This document shows positions 43,576 to 52,277 of a stretch of 64,000 nucleotides of DNA, one piece after another. The position numbers and the translations under genes were made by a program. The DNA is from Pseudomonadota bacterium (GTDB taxonomy: Bacteria > Desulfobacterota > Desulfobulbia > Desulfobulbales > Desulfocapsaceae), in the NCBI GenBank assembly GCA_018817385.1, contig JAHIUA010000033.1, positions 32,677-96,676 on the forward strand. The letters run 5' to 3'. A model generated the notes under the pieces. The model was not told the origin of the DNA, searched no databases, and was given only the letters and a program-made list of their open reading frames with translations. How positions within the stretch are numbered: the stretch's first letter is position 1; each line of letters starts with the position of its first letter.

Positions 43576-46500
43576 ATGAAGATCCTCCAAATTCGTTTTC
43601 AGAATCTCAACTCCCTGGCCGGGACCTGGCATATCGACTTCACAGACTCAGCCTATGGCGAAAACAGCCTCTTTGCAATCACCGGTCCCACAGGGGCCGG
43701 CAAATCCACTCTTCTTGATGCCATCTGCCTGGCCCTGTATGGCCGCACCCCCCGCCTTTCCCGAATAACCAAGACATCCAACGAGATCATGAGCAGACAC
43801 ACCGGCATCTGTTTTGCCGAAGTGGAATTTAAGACCGTCAAAGGACACTTCCGCTGCCACTGGTCCCAACACCGTTCACGCCAGCAGCCTGGTGGGGAAC
43901 TGCAGCAGCCCAGACATGAGATAGCCGATGCCGCAAGCAGTACCATTCTTGAAAGCCAGCTACGCAATGTGGCCAGCAGGGTGGAAGAGGTTACAGGGAT
44001 GGATTTTGATCGTTTCACCCGCTCCACCCTCCTTGCCCAAGGTGGATTTGCCGCCTTTCTTCAGGCCTCGCCAGACAATCGAGCACCTATCCTCGAACAG
44101 ATTACAGGGACTGAAATCTACTCCCGTCTTTCCATCAAGGTCCACGAACTTCGTAACGAGGAACAGGCCAGGCTGCAAGAACTGAAACAGACACTTACCC
44201 ACATCAACCTCCTGAGCCCGGAAGAAGAAGTGGACTTTCAAAAAGTCATTCGGGAAAGAGAGCAGCAGAGCGAATTAGACAAAAAAGAGATTACAGAGAC
44301 ACGACAAAAACTCGACTGGCTCAATACCCTTAGCGGACTTAACAAGGAGATCGAAGAATACAACCGGCAGCTCCAGGCCATAGCGGCTGAAGAAAAGGAT
44401 TGTGCGCCCCAACTAAAGCGACTGCCACTCGCCCTGGCAGCCCGGGAGATCGAACCGGTATTCCTGGAATACAAAGCCCTTATCACCAGCCAGGACAAAG
44501 ACCTGGCTGAAATCAAGCGTCTTCAATCCACTCTCGAGACTCTTCTTCGCCTGCAGAAAAACAGCGAAACGGCCTGTCGGGCAAGTGAACAAAAACTGGA
44601 AGAGTGTGAACGAGAAGAGAAAAACGGTCAGAAACTGATCAAAGAGGTGCGGGAGGTAGACCTGCATCTGCAGGCAGCAGAAAAACAACTCCAGGAACGC
44701 ACTCACATTGGGGAAGACATCTCTCGTCAACAACAGGGAGTAAGGACTTCTCTTAAGGATCTTGAGCAAAAACTTGCCCTGGTGGAAAACAGGAAAAAGA
44801 AACTGCTCAACTTTTTCAGACAACAGGTCGGGGATGAAAAACTTGGGGAAGAATTTTCCGCCCTGGAGATGGAAATCAATTCTATTCTTCACCTTCAGGA
44901 ACGAAGTATTGCCGCTTCTCGGGCCCAGAAAAAGGCGCACCAGGAGATGGTGCAAAAAATGGAGGCCGTAAGCCTGCTGGTGAAGGAAGAAACGGCCCTG
45001 CAAAAAAAAGTTGCAGATCTGGAGCACGCTCTCAGGATACTGAAGGAGAAAATCTGTCAGCTCCTTCAGGGAAGACGCCCAGAAACTCTGCAGGAAGAGC
45101 TTTTTTTGCTCCTCAACCGAGAAAAGACGATACAGGATCTCCTCCTCCTCATTGAGGATCAGACTGTGCAAACAGAGGAGAGAGCCACTCTCCACAGACA
45201 GATTCTCCAGGATACAAAGAAAGAAAAGGAACTCAACACCACACTGGATCTTGTGCGCAAGGAGATCACTTCCCTCCTGCTGGACATTGAACTTCTGGAA
45301 AAAAACCTGCTCCTCCTCGCACGCATTCAGAGCCTGGAGGCAGAACGCAATCATCTGCAAGACGGCACGCCCTGCCCGCTTTGCGGCGCAACCAGCCACC
45401 CCTACAGCCAGGGAAATATCCCTCGGCTCTCCAAGGAAGAGGCCAGACTAGAGGAGACAAAGACCAAACTGAGCCACCTTGAAAAAAAGAGCACTGATCT
45501 GACCCGCCGGGTCATAATCTGCCGCGAGCAACAGAACAGCTGCAGTCGCCGCCTCAAGACGTGTGACGAGGAGCTGGCCAAAAAAGAAAAAACAGGAGAA
45601 GGGCTGCTCTTGCAGCTGAAACTGCCAGCCCTTAAACAAATTGATCTGCAACTGATCAAGGCAAGCGAACAGGACCTGATCCGTCAGAAAGTAAGCCTAC
45701 AGCAGAGCTATGAGCGCTTACAGGAACTCAACAAGAAACGTGCTCCTGCTGAAGAAGAAGAAAAAGCACTGCTTCAGACCCGGCAAAATCTCGAAAAAAA
45801 CCTCCTTAATGCCAAGCACCAGTTCTCCTCTGCTGAAACGGAGGAGCAAAGGCTCATCCAGGAAGAGCGACTCCTGGCCAGAGAACAAGAAGAGAGAACG
45901 AAGACACTCTTGGCTAAACTTGCCGCTTATCATATCAATTCACCATCTGCGGAGAAACTCCCTGATATCCTCAAGGAGCTGGCGGGAAGAAGCCAAGAGT
46001 GGAAGAAGAAAAAAGAAGAAGAGGCCCAGGTTGCCGGCAAGATCCTGACTCTTCGCTCCGGAATCAGCCACCACCAAGACCTTCTGGCGAAACTGACAAT
46101 ACAGGCCGGAGAAAAAGAGCAGCAACGGAGAAATAGTCAGGAGGCCCTCACCACATTAGGACAAAAGAGGCAGGAACTCTTTGGCAGCAAAAACACAGAC
46201 GATGAGGCCAACCGTCTGGAATCGCTAGTCAAAGAATCACGCAAGAAACTGGAAGAGAACAAGAGGGAATACGCTGCCAGCACCAACCAGATCACCGCTG
46301 CCAGCACGCTGGAGAAGAATTTGCAATCTGGGAGCCATAAACGGAGAAAGGAGATAGAGGAGCAGCAAAAGGGGCTGGATCAGCTTCTGAATTCTTCCCC
46401 CTTTGCGGACCTGGATCAATTTCTCAGGGCAAGACTCCAGTCTCAGGAACTGGAGCAACTTCTGGAACTGCAAAAGCACCTGCAGACAAAAAAGACAAAA

Positions 46501-47253
46501 TCGCAAACCCTGTTGGAAGACAAAAAAAACACTCTCCAGAAAGAAGAGGCAAGGCAACTTTGCCAGGAGAATGGCCAGGAACTGAAGGAGAAACTTGTTG
46601 AGCAGGAAAAACAGCTGGAACACCTTCTTGAACAAGCCGGTGCTGCCCGGGAAAGACTCAAAAAAAATGAGGCAGACAAGATAAATGTCGCAGAAAAACT
46701 GGCAATTATCGACAAGCAAAAGCAAATACTCGGGCGCTGGAACAGACTCCACATGCTCATCGGTTCGGCTGACGGCAAAAAATTCCGCAACTTTGCCCAG
46801 GGACTGACCTTTGAAATGATGATCAGCCATGCAAATGCTGCCCTGGCCTGCATGAATAACCGTTATATCCTGATCCGAGACCGCAACGTACCTCTGGACC
46901 TCAACGTCATCGACACCTATCAGGCAGGCGAGGTGCGATCCACCAGGAATCTCTCCGGCGGAGAATCCTTTCTTGTCAGCCTCTCCCTGGCTCTGGGGCT
47001 CTCCCGCATGACCAGTAATAATGTTCGAGTGGATTCCCTTTTCCTGGACGAAGGATTTGGCACCCTGGACGAAGAAACTCTGGAAGCGGCCCTCGATGCG
47101 CTCTCCCAACTTCGTGACGACAATAAACTCATCGGCATTATCTCCCATGTTGGTGCCCTCAAGGAACGAATTCCCCTGCAGATTGAAATCACCCCCGGTA
47201 ACGGCGGCAGAAGCACAGCCAAAGGCCCTGGAGTAACGAGGGATAGCCGATGA
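43576..47253 (+). CDS. sbcC: Exonuclease subunit SbcC (Rad50-like ATPase)
   Basis: A 1225-residue SMC-type protein. The N-terminal half-ATPase has Walker A GPTGAGKSTLLDAICLALYG (about 34-53) and a Q-loop; two long coiled-coil arms (about 190-590 and 625-1050) meet at a zinc hook, CPLCG (about residue 598-602). The C-terminal half-ATPase has the ABC signature NLSGGESFLVSLSLALGLSR, Walker B SLFLDEGFGTLDEETL and a D-loop. It tethers and unwinds DNA ends for SbcD. It overlaps the next small gene by four bases. Confidence 0.97.
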   Translation: MKILQIRFQNLNSLAGTWHIDFTDSAYGENSLFAITGPTGAGKSTLLDAICLALYGRTPRLSRITKTSNEIMSRHTGICFAEVEFKTVKGHFRCHWSQHRSRQQPGGELQQPRHEIADAASSTILESQLRNVASRVEEVTGMDFDRFTRSTLLAQGGFAAFLQASPDNRAPILEQITGTEIYSRLSIKVHELRNEEQARLQELKQTLTHINLLSPEEEVDFQKVIREREQQSELDKKEITETRQKLDWLNTLSGLNKEIEEYNRQLQAIAAEEKDCAPQLKRLPLALAAREIEPVFLEYKALITSQDKDLAEIKRLQSTLETLLRLQKNSETACRASEQKLEECEREEKNGQKLIKEVREVDLHLQAAEKQLQERTHIGEDISRQQQGVRTSLKDLEQKLALVENRKKKLLNFFRQQVGDEKLGEEFSALEMEINSILHLQERSIAASRAQKKAHQEMVQKMEAVSLLVKEETALQKKVADLEHALRILKEKICQLLQGRRPETLQEELFLLLNREKTIQDLLLLIEDQTVQTEERATLHRQILQDTKKEKELNTTLDLVRKEITSLLLDIELLEKNLLLLARIQSLEAERNHLQDGTPCPLCGATSHPYSQGNIPRLSKEEARLEETKTKLSHLEKKSTDLTRRVIICREQQNSCSRRLKTCDEELAKKEKTGEGLLLQLKLPALKQIDLQLIKASEQDLIRQKVSLQQSYERLQELNKKRAPAEEEEKALLQTRQNLEKNLLNAKHQFSSAETEEQRLIQEERLLAREQEERTKTLLAKLAAYHINSPSAEKLPDILKELAGRSQEWKKKKEEEAQVAGKILTLRSGISHHQDLLAKLTIQAGEKEQQRRNSQEALTTLGQKRQELFGSKNTDDEANRLESLVKESRKKLEENKREYAASTNQITAASTLEKNLQSGSHKRRKEIEEQQKGLDQLLNSSPFADLDQFLRARLQSQELEQLLELQKHLQTKKTKSQTLLEDKKNTLQKEEARQLCQENGQELKEKLVEQEKQLEHLLEQAGAARERLKKNEADKINVAEKLAIIDKQKQILGRWNRLHMLIGSADGKKFRNFAQGLTFEMMISHANAALACMNNRYILIRDRNVPLDLNVIDTYQAGEVRSTRNLSGGESFLVSLSLALGLSRMTSNNVRVDSLFLDEGFGTLDEETLEAALDALSQLRDDNKLIGIISHVGALKERIPLQIEITPGNGGRSTAKGPGVTRDSR

Positions 47254-47531
47254 ACTGCTGTCAGAAGTTCTTCCACCGCTGTTCCTCCCGCAATCGGGCC
47301 GTCATCTGCCTGCAATGGATTGCCCCCCTGCGTATCCTGGTGATAGCCAGCCTCCTCTGTCACCTGCTCTATAAAATCCTCTATCCCCCGCCACCATTTG
47401 CAGGCATCATAACCCTTATTCACATCTTTCTCGCCCTCCTCCTCCTGGCCGAGTGCCGGCGAAGCGTCCGTTACCATAATACGGTCAAAGAATGGGAGGC
47501 CTTGGAGGCGCGAAAAAAAACACTTCTCTGA
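47250..47531 (+). CDS. Small membrane protein of unknown function
   Basis: A 93-residue protein I do not recognise. It starts at an ATG overlapping the sbcC stop (ATGA), which supports real translation. It has a Cys-containing N-terminus (MNCCQKFFHRCSSRNR), two hydrophobic segments (LRILVIASLLCHLLYKIL and GIITLIHIFLALLLLAEC) separated by PPPP, and a basic C-terminus. Probably an inner-membrane protein with two membrane spans. No link to DNA repair is evident beyond its position. Confidence 0.6.
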   Translation: MNCCQKFFHRCSSRNRAVICLQWIAPLRILVIASLLCHLLYKILYPPPPFAGIITLIHIFLALLLLAECRRSVRYHNTVKEWEALEARKKTLL

Positions 47532-47667
47532 ACCATCATTTTCCAGCCCCTACGGCAACTCTCTCAATAATAGTCTGAAGATGGCCATATCACAGGAATT
47601 GACCCAAAAAAGTCAGAATATCTCCCCGTTAAGTTAATTTTTATTTTACTTATCCCCCTAATTATGT

Positions 47668-47697
47668 TTCATGATTATTGTTTCAATGTGCTACAAT
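47668..47697 (+). promoter_or_regulatory. Candidate sigma-70 promoter for the kinase/regulator pair
   Basis: TTCATG (47668-47673), an 18-nt spacer and TACAAT (47692-47697). It lies about 70 bases before the kinase start within a 237-base spacer. The -10 is good and the -35 weak. Confidence 0.35.
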
Positions 47698-47768
47698 GGG
47701 GTAGTCTGACGGTCAGGCATCGCTTTAAATAATCCTTTAATTCAATCCTGAGGCGGTATCCACGTACT

Positions 47769-48923
47769 ATGAATATGAAAACAACTGAAAACAGATGCTG
47801 TTCTGCAACAAAAGCAATTGGCCGCGACTGCTGTAATCCCCATAAAAGATGTCACACCGGTACCTGGGAACAGCTCTTTAACGCCATACAGGATCCCGTT
47901 CTCGTGGTACGGCCGGATGGGATAATTATTGAGGCCAATGATGCCACCCTGCAGGCCGCCCAAAAAAGCAGGGATGAAGTTATTGGTCAGGGGATCTGTA
48001 AAATTGTACATGGTGGCAAGTGGCCACATATCAAATGTCCTTTAGAGGAATTTCTCAAGACCTGTAAACCAAAAGTCGAAGAGACACGACTCCCCGGTCT
48101 CTTTGGTGAATATTCCTTTACCATCCTCCCAGTCAAAGAGATGGATGGCAGAATAGACAAAATCATGCTCCTCGCCAGAGAACTGACCAGGGATGAGATC
48201 CAGAAAGTAGATTCCATTCGCACTGCCAAACTTGCCGCCATCGGAGAGCTTGCTGCAGGCGTGGCCCATGAAGTCAACAATCCTATTACCGGGATTATCA
48301 ACTTTGCTCAAATTCTTCTGGATAATTACCAGCTCGACCCTGTAGGCATTAATATTGTCCAGAAGATTATAGACGAAGGAGATCGAATAGCCTCTATTAC
48401 CCACAATCTGCTCGCTTTCGCACGGGCAGACAACTGTGAGCGGGAACCCATCAATCCTGTGGAAGTAGTCAAGGAATGTCTTTCACTGGTTCAGCACCAG
48501 TTGAAGATGGACGGAATCATGGTACTAACTGAGTATCCGAAAAATGACGCCTTCATTGTTGCTAATTTCAATCAGTTGCAGCAAGTCCTGCTAAATCTGA
48601 TCAGCAATAGCCGCTATGCCTTAAACGCAAGATACCCTCGTTCTGATCCCCACAAAATAATTGAAATTTCCTGTCTCAAAAAGCGAGATGAAGACCGCCC
48701 TGTTTACCGAATAACGATAAAGGATTACGGAACCGGCCTGCCCCAGTCAATCCTGGAGCGTATTTTCGAACCTTTTTTTACCACGAAACCCTCTGGTGAA
48801 GGGACAGGACTCGGGCTCAGTATCAGTTATGGAATTATAAAAGATCATGGTGGCGACCTCCACGTCAACTCAATCCTGGATAAATATACTGAAATGATCA
48901 TCGAAATTCCAACAACGAACTAA
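47769..48923 (+). CDS. Sensor histidine kinase (Cys-rich N-terminus, PAS, HisKA, HATPase)
   Basis: A 384-residue soluble kinase with no membrane segment. The N-terminus has a tight cluster of Cys (RCC, DCC, RC within the first 30 residues), perhaps a metal or redox site. A PAS domain follows (about 32-140: LFNAIQDPVLVVRPDGIIIEANDA), with further Cys (IKCPLEEFLKTC). HisKA has the phospho-acceptor in AAGVAHEVNNPITGIINFAQIL (about residue 170). HATPase motifs are LLNLISNSRYAL, KDYGTGLPQ and GTGLGLSISYGI. It is 4 bases upstream of its likely partner response regulator. Confidence 0.93.
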   Translation: MNMKTTENRCCSATKAIGRDCCNPHKRCHTGTWEQLFNAIQDPVLVVRPDGIIIEANDATLQAAQKSRDEVIGQGICKIVHGGKWPHIKCPLEEFLKTCKPKVEETRLPGLFGEYSFTILPVKEMDGRIDKIMLLARELTRDEIQKVDSIRTAKLAAIGELAAGVAHEVNNPITGIINFAQILLDNYQLDPVGINIVQKIIDEGDRIASITHNLLAFARADNCEREPINPVEVVKECLSLVQHQLKMDGIMVLTEYPKNDAFIVANFNQLQQVLLNLISNSRYALNARYPRSDPHKIIEISCLKKRDEDRPVYRITIKDYGTGLPQSILERIFEPFFTTKPSGEGTGLGLSISYGIIKDHGGDLHVNSILDKYTEMIIEIPTTN

Positions 48924-48927
48924 TATT

Positions 48928-50736
48928 ATGGAAGAAAACTTATATTCTGCAAATATTCTCATTGTCGATGACGAGGACTCTATCAGACAAACCTTTGAAA
49001 TATTTCTGACCTCCGCAGGATATAAATTTGTGAAGACCGTCGCAACCTTTGATGAGGCCATGGAGGCAATGGCCCAGACAGAATATGATCTCATTATCAG
49101 CGATATCGTCCTCATAGGACCTTGCGGAACCGATCTTCTCCGAAAAACCAGAGAAACCGGGGTCAAGTGCCCGGTTGTGATGATCACAGGATTTCCCAAT
49201 CTTGAATCTGCTGCCGAATCTGTCAGGCATGGCGCTTTTGATTATATCTCAAAGCCCGTAAACAAGGAGACCCTTCTCCGTTTTACCAGACAAGCCCTGC
49301 AACACTGGAATCTGGAAAACAAAGCCAGACATCTGCAGCGGGAAAACGAAAAGTACAGACGCTACCTGGAAACAATTTTTCGTTCAGTCAGTGATGCGAT
49401 TATTACTGTTGATGCCAACATGCAGATTATTGAACTCAATGAGACCGCAGAACAATGGCTGAAGCAGAAAGGGATACAAGATGTTTCTGCTCTTGACCAT
49501 CTGCCTCTAGAGGTAAGTTTTGCCTGTCTCGACGATGTACGCCAGGTTTTGCAGCATGGAAAAGAGGTAAGAAAGCATCTCATAGAATGTCATACTCCTG
49601 ACAACAAAACAAAGATGTTCAGCGTTAACGCCTCTCCTTTACGGGGATATAATGAGGAATTTCAAGGCGTTGTCATTGTAGCCAGAGACCTGACCATTGA
49701 TGAACCTCAGGAAATAAATGAAACCCGTAACCGTTTCCATGGGTACGTGGGCCCTAGTCCTGTCATGCAGGAGGTGTATAAGCTGATCGAAAATATTGGC
49801 AAGGTCGATACCGCCGTTCTCATCACAGGCGAGTCTGGGACTGGCAAAGAACTGGCCGCAGAGGCACTCCACGCCGAGAGTTCACGGCGTGACAAACCGC
49901 TGATTAAGGTGGATTGCGTCTCTGTTAGTGAGAATTTACTGGAAAGTGAGCTCTTTGGACATCGCAAAGGGGCCTTTACCGGTGCAGACAGAGACCGACC
50001 CGGCAGGTTGCTGCAAGCCAACGGCGGCACACTGTTTCTCGATGAAATTGGAGATATCTCGCCTCGCACCCAACTGCTTCTCTTGCGTTTTTTACAGGAA
50101 AAAACCTTTACCCCGGTGGGCCAGGATGAACCGATACAGGTCGACGTCCGTGTCATAGCGGCCACCAACGCCAACTTCCAGGAAATGGTAAGACAGGGGA
50201 AATTCAGGGAAGATCTCTATTATCGTCTTAAAGTCATTGAAGTGAAACTTCCTCCCCTGCGGGAGAGAACCATGGGCATACCACTGCTTGCCAACCACTT
50301 CCTGGAACTTTTCCGTAAGCGACTTGGTAAGAAAATTGCCACTATCTCTGATCAAGCCCTGGAATGCATGTCCCGCTACTCATGGCCAGGCAATGTCCGA
50401 GAATTGAGACACGTCATGGAAAGGGCCTGTGTGCTCTGTAATGGTCCAGTACTGCTTTTAAAACACCTGCCTGACGAATTACAAAAACCAGGCATCGTGG
50501 AAGTCCAGGCCACATCCAAGTCTCCTCCTCCTATTCCGCATCCGACTCCTGCTCCTCCACCTAAGAATATTGTTGCAGCGCCCCTTTCAACAAATACCCC
50601 ATATCTCACAGAAGATGAAAAGATTCTTGATGCTCTCCGTCAAGTACACGGGAACAAGGCAAAGGCTGCCAAACTTCTGGGCGTGGCTCGCTCCACACTC
50701 TATAGACAGATGCACCGTTACAATATAGAAGAATAG
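48928..50736 (+). CDS. Sigma-54-dependent response regulator (REC-PAS-AAA+-Fis HTH)
   Basis: A 602-residue NtrC-type activator. The receiver domain (about 1-120) has the phospho-acceptor Asp in YDLIISDIVL and Lys in ISKPVN. A PAS domain (about 145-265) is inserted next. The AAA+ domain (about 275-510) has Walker A GESGTGKE, the sigma-54 contact loop GAFTGA, Walker B GGTLFLDEIGD and RLKVIEVKLPPLRER. A Fis-type helix-turn-helix ends the protein (KAKAAKLLGVARSTLYRQMHRY). It needs sigma-54 RNA polymerase and enhancer sites; candidate sites lie 0.3 kb downstream. It directly follows the kinase gene. Confidence 0.95.
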   Translation: MEENLYSANILIVDDEDSIRQTFEIFLTSAGYKFVKTVATFDEAMEAMAQTEYDLIISDIVLIGPCGTDLLRKTRETGVKCPVVMITGFPNLESAAESVRHGAFDYISKPVNKETLLRFTRQALQHWNLENKARHLQRENEKYRRYLETIFRSVSDAIITVDANMQIIELNETAEQWLKQKGIQDVSALDHLPLEVSFACLDDVRQVLQHGKEVRKHLIECHTPDNKTKMFSVNASPLRGYNEEFQGVVIVARDLTIDEPQEINETRNRFHGYVGPSPVMQEVYKLIENIGKVDTAVLITGESGTGKELAAEALHAESSRRDKPLIKVDCVSVSENLLESELFGHRKGAFTGADRDRPGRLLQANGGTLFLDEIGDISPRTQLLLLRFLQEKTFTPVGQDEPIQVDVRVIAATNANFQEMVRQGKFREDLYYRLKVIEVKLPPLRERTMGIPLLANHFLELFRKRLGKKIATISDQALECMSRYSWPGNVRELRHVMERACVLCNGPVLLLKHLPDELQKPGIVEVQATSKSPPPIPHPTPAPPPKNIVAAPLSTNTPYLTEDEKILDALRQVHGNKAKAAKLLGVARSTLYRQMHRYNIEE

Positions 50737-51049
50737 GTTTTTCTCGACTGCTTTCCTCCTGCCCCTCCTGGCATGAACAAATACCGACAATGCCACCAGG
50801 TAAAAAATCTCCAATCAAGGCACTTCCATCCCCCATCCACCTCACATAGAAAAGTGGACCGCAACACACCCTGTTCGCGACAGCGATCAACTCCTCCAGA
50901 AGAGTTTCCAAACTTCTCCCCCCTTCCCTGGAATTAAATGGCCTCTTCTTGCAAAACCGGCAAAAATAGAATGAATCTCCAACAAATTCCTGACTCAAAT
51001 CAAGACTCAATGTAGAACCCTTTACGGCCAGTATTGACAGTGTAGCTTT

Positions 51050-51117
51050 GGGACACTTTTGGGACACTTTTGGGACATCAAGGGAACAGCTTGGGACACT
51101 ATCGGGACAGTTGTCCC
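51050..51117 (+). promoter_or_regulatory. Phased array of GGGACA motifs (candidate activator binding sites)
   Basis: GGGACA occurs at 51050, 51061, 51072, 51093 and 51104, with a variant GGGAACA at 51082. Spacing is thus 11, 11, 10, 11 and 11 bases, one helical turn. The last site pairs with TGTCCC at 51112-51117 as an inverted repeat separated by GT. The array ends about 115 bases upstream of a sigma-54 promoter, the normal place for an enhancer. The protein that binds is not known. The 50737-51049 part of this spacer shows nothing. Confidence 0.65.
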
Positions 51118-51231
51118 CCCAACAGGACACCCGTGCCGATAGGGTCCAGGCGACGACAGATATATCGCTTTATCGTTTAATATCGTACTGTTAAACAAAC
51201 ACACATTCCCCCTCCAACAAAATGTCAGGCT

Positions 51232-51247
51232 TGGCACACATAATGCT
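51232..51247 (+). promoter_or_regulatory. Sigma-54 (-24/-12) promoter
   Basis: TGGCAC (51232-51237), five bases, then ATGCT (51243-51247): the GG and GC pairs have the exact consensus spacing of TGGCAC-N5-TTGCA, with T-to-A at the first base of TTGC. Transcription should start near 51258, about 48 bases before the first small gene. It lies downstream of an array of phased motifs and next to a sigma-54 activator gene. Confidence 0.75.
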
Positions 51248-51305
51248 ATTGTTTTATCATGAAGCAAACAGAAACAGAAGCTCTTCAACCAAAAAAGGAG
51301 ATGCC

Positions 51306-51530
51306 ATGAGTGAAACACTATCTACTAAAGAGCAGACTCAATCCGGAATACAAGAAAACACCAAAACCACCGTTGCCACAGAGATTGACAAGGTGATAAT
51401 CGGAAGCATTGCTGCCTTTGCCGGAGTTGTTGGACTGTGGAGTATTGCCTGTCTCACAAGTGCTATGTTTCAGGCCGGTGGCCCTCTGCAACTGTCTGCC
51501 GGATATTTCAAGGCACTTGCCGGCATGTAG
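51306..51530 (+). CDS. Small membrane protein (74 residues), paralogue 1
   Basis: A 74-residue protein of unknown function. A polar N-terminus with many Thr, Glu and Gln (MSETLSTKEQTQSG) leads to VIIGSIAAFAGVVGLWSIACL, one probable membrane helix, and then MFQAGGPLQLSAGYFKALAGM. I chose the ATG at 51306 because it has a strong ribosome site (AAGGAG, 6 bases away) and because the paralogue at 51611 has exactly the same length. It is the first gene after the sigma-54 promoter. The two paralogues are near-identical from residue 19 on. Confidence 0.85.
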   Translation: MSETLSTKEQTQSGIQENTKTTVATEIDKVIIGSIAAFAGVVGLWSIACLTSAMFQAGGPLQLSAGYFKALAGM

Positions 51531-51610
51531 ACCGGGATACACCCTCAGAAGCAACTCAGATGGAGAGGAAACGCTGGTTGTACAGACCAATTCAAAAAGA
51601 GGTAAGGAAA

Positions 51611-51835
51611 ATGCAGGATACAGTACTGAGCAAACAGAAAGACAAAACAATAGTCCAGGAAAATACCAAGACAACGGTTTCGGCTGAGGTGGATAAGGTG
51701 ATCATAGGAAGTATCGCAGCCTTTGCCGGTATTGTCGGGCTTTGGAGTCTGGCCTGTATTGCCAGTGCCATGTTTCAGGCTGGCGGCCCTCTCCAACTTG
51801 TCGGTGGCTGGTTTAAAGCTGTAAGTGGGATGTGA
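51611..51835 (+). CDS. Small membrane protein (74 residues), paralogue 2
   Basis: A 74-residue paralogue of the gene at 51306-51530. The shared parts are VQENTKTTVSAEVDKVIIGSIAAFAGIVGLWSLACI, then SAMFQAGGPLQLVGGWFKAVSGM. One membrane helix is predicted; the family is unknown to me. The ribosome site GAGGTAAGGA directly precedes the ATG. The frame is open upstream to 51437, but that part overlaps paralogue 1 and is a shadow. It ends 57 bases before a strong terminator, so the pair forms a short sigma-54 transcript. Confidence 0.85.
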   Translation: MQDTVLSKQKDKTIVQENTKTTVSAEVDKVIIGSIAAFAGIVGLWSLACIASAMFQAGGPLQLVGGWFKAVSGM

Positions 51836-51892
51836 CATCTTCAGGATCAGTATGGAAACAAACAGGGTACAATAAAGAGTCAGGCTATACAT

Positions 51893-51935
51893 AAAAGAAG
51901 TCGGCAGGATTTGCATCCTTCCGGCTTCTTTTATA
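51893..51935 (+). terminator. Terminator after the paired small genes
   Basis: AAAAGAAG (51893-51900) pairs with CTTCTTTT (51925-51932), continued by CGG/CCG and AGGAT/ATCCT around a TTGC loop; the 3' arm supplies the T-run. The stem is near-symmetrical and may act in both directions. The following spacer to 52277 (about 340 bases) has a 13-bp palindrome AGGAGTAACTCCT near 52092-52104 and TCACTG/CAGTGA arms near 52206-52232, possible operators, but no clear promoter. Confidence 0.85.
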
Positions 51936-52277
51936 TACTCTCCACAGGGAGATTTATTGAAACTTAAATTCTGTAATCAACTAATCAGTATCTATCCGGA
52001 AATGCGATTTTTCGGAGCCTCTGGCCTCGTCCACCTCTTCTGAATCGACACATCACCACAAGTTGCCCACAGACAGAGGGTGCTTCTTGTGAGGAGTAAC
52101 TCCTGTCGGCTACGAAGAGTTAGGGAAAGAGAACATGTTATGGACAGGTACTGATTAACGAATAGTTGGTTGATTGCAAAGAGGTTCCATTATTCTCCCA
52201 GCCTATCACTGTCACGACGATACTGTCAGTGACGCTCTTTTTGACAACCCCTTTTGATTTCCGGAGACGTAACACTA

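Noticed and set aside
50606..51130. Minus-strand 174-residue frame over the regulator end and the GGGACA array
   Set aside because: Composition is irregular, no start signals, no recognisable domain; the array and promoter explain the spacer better.
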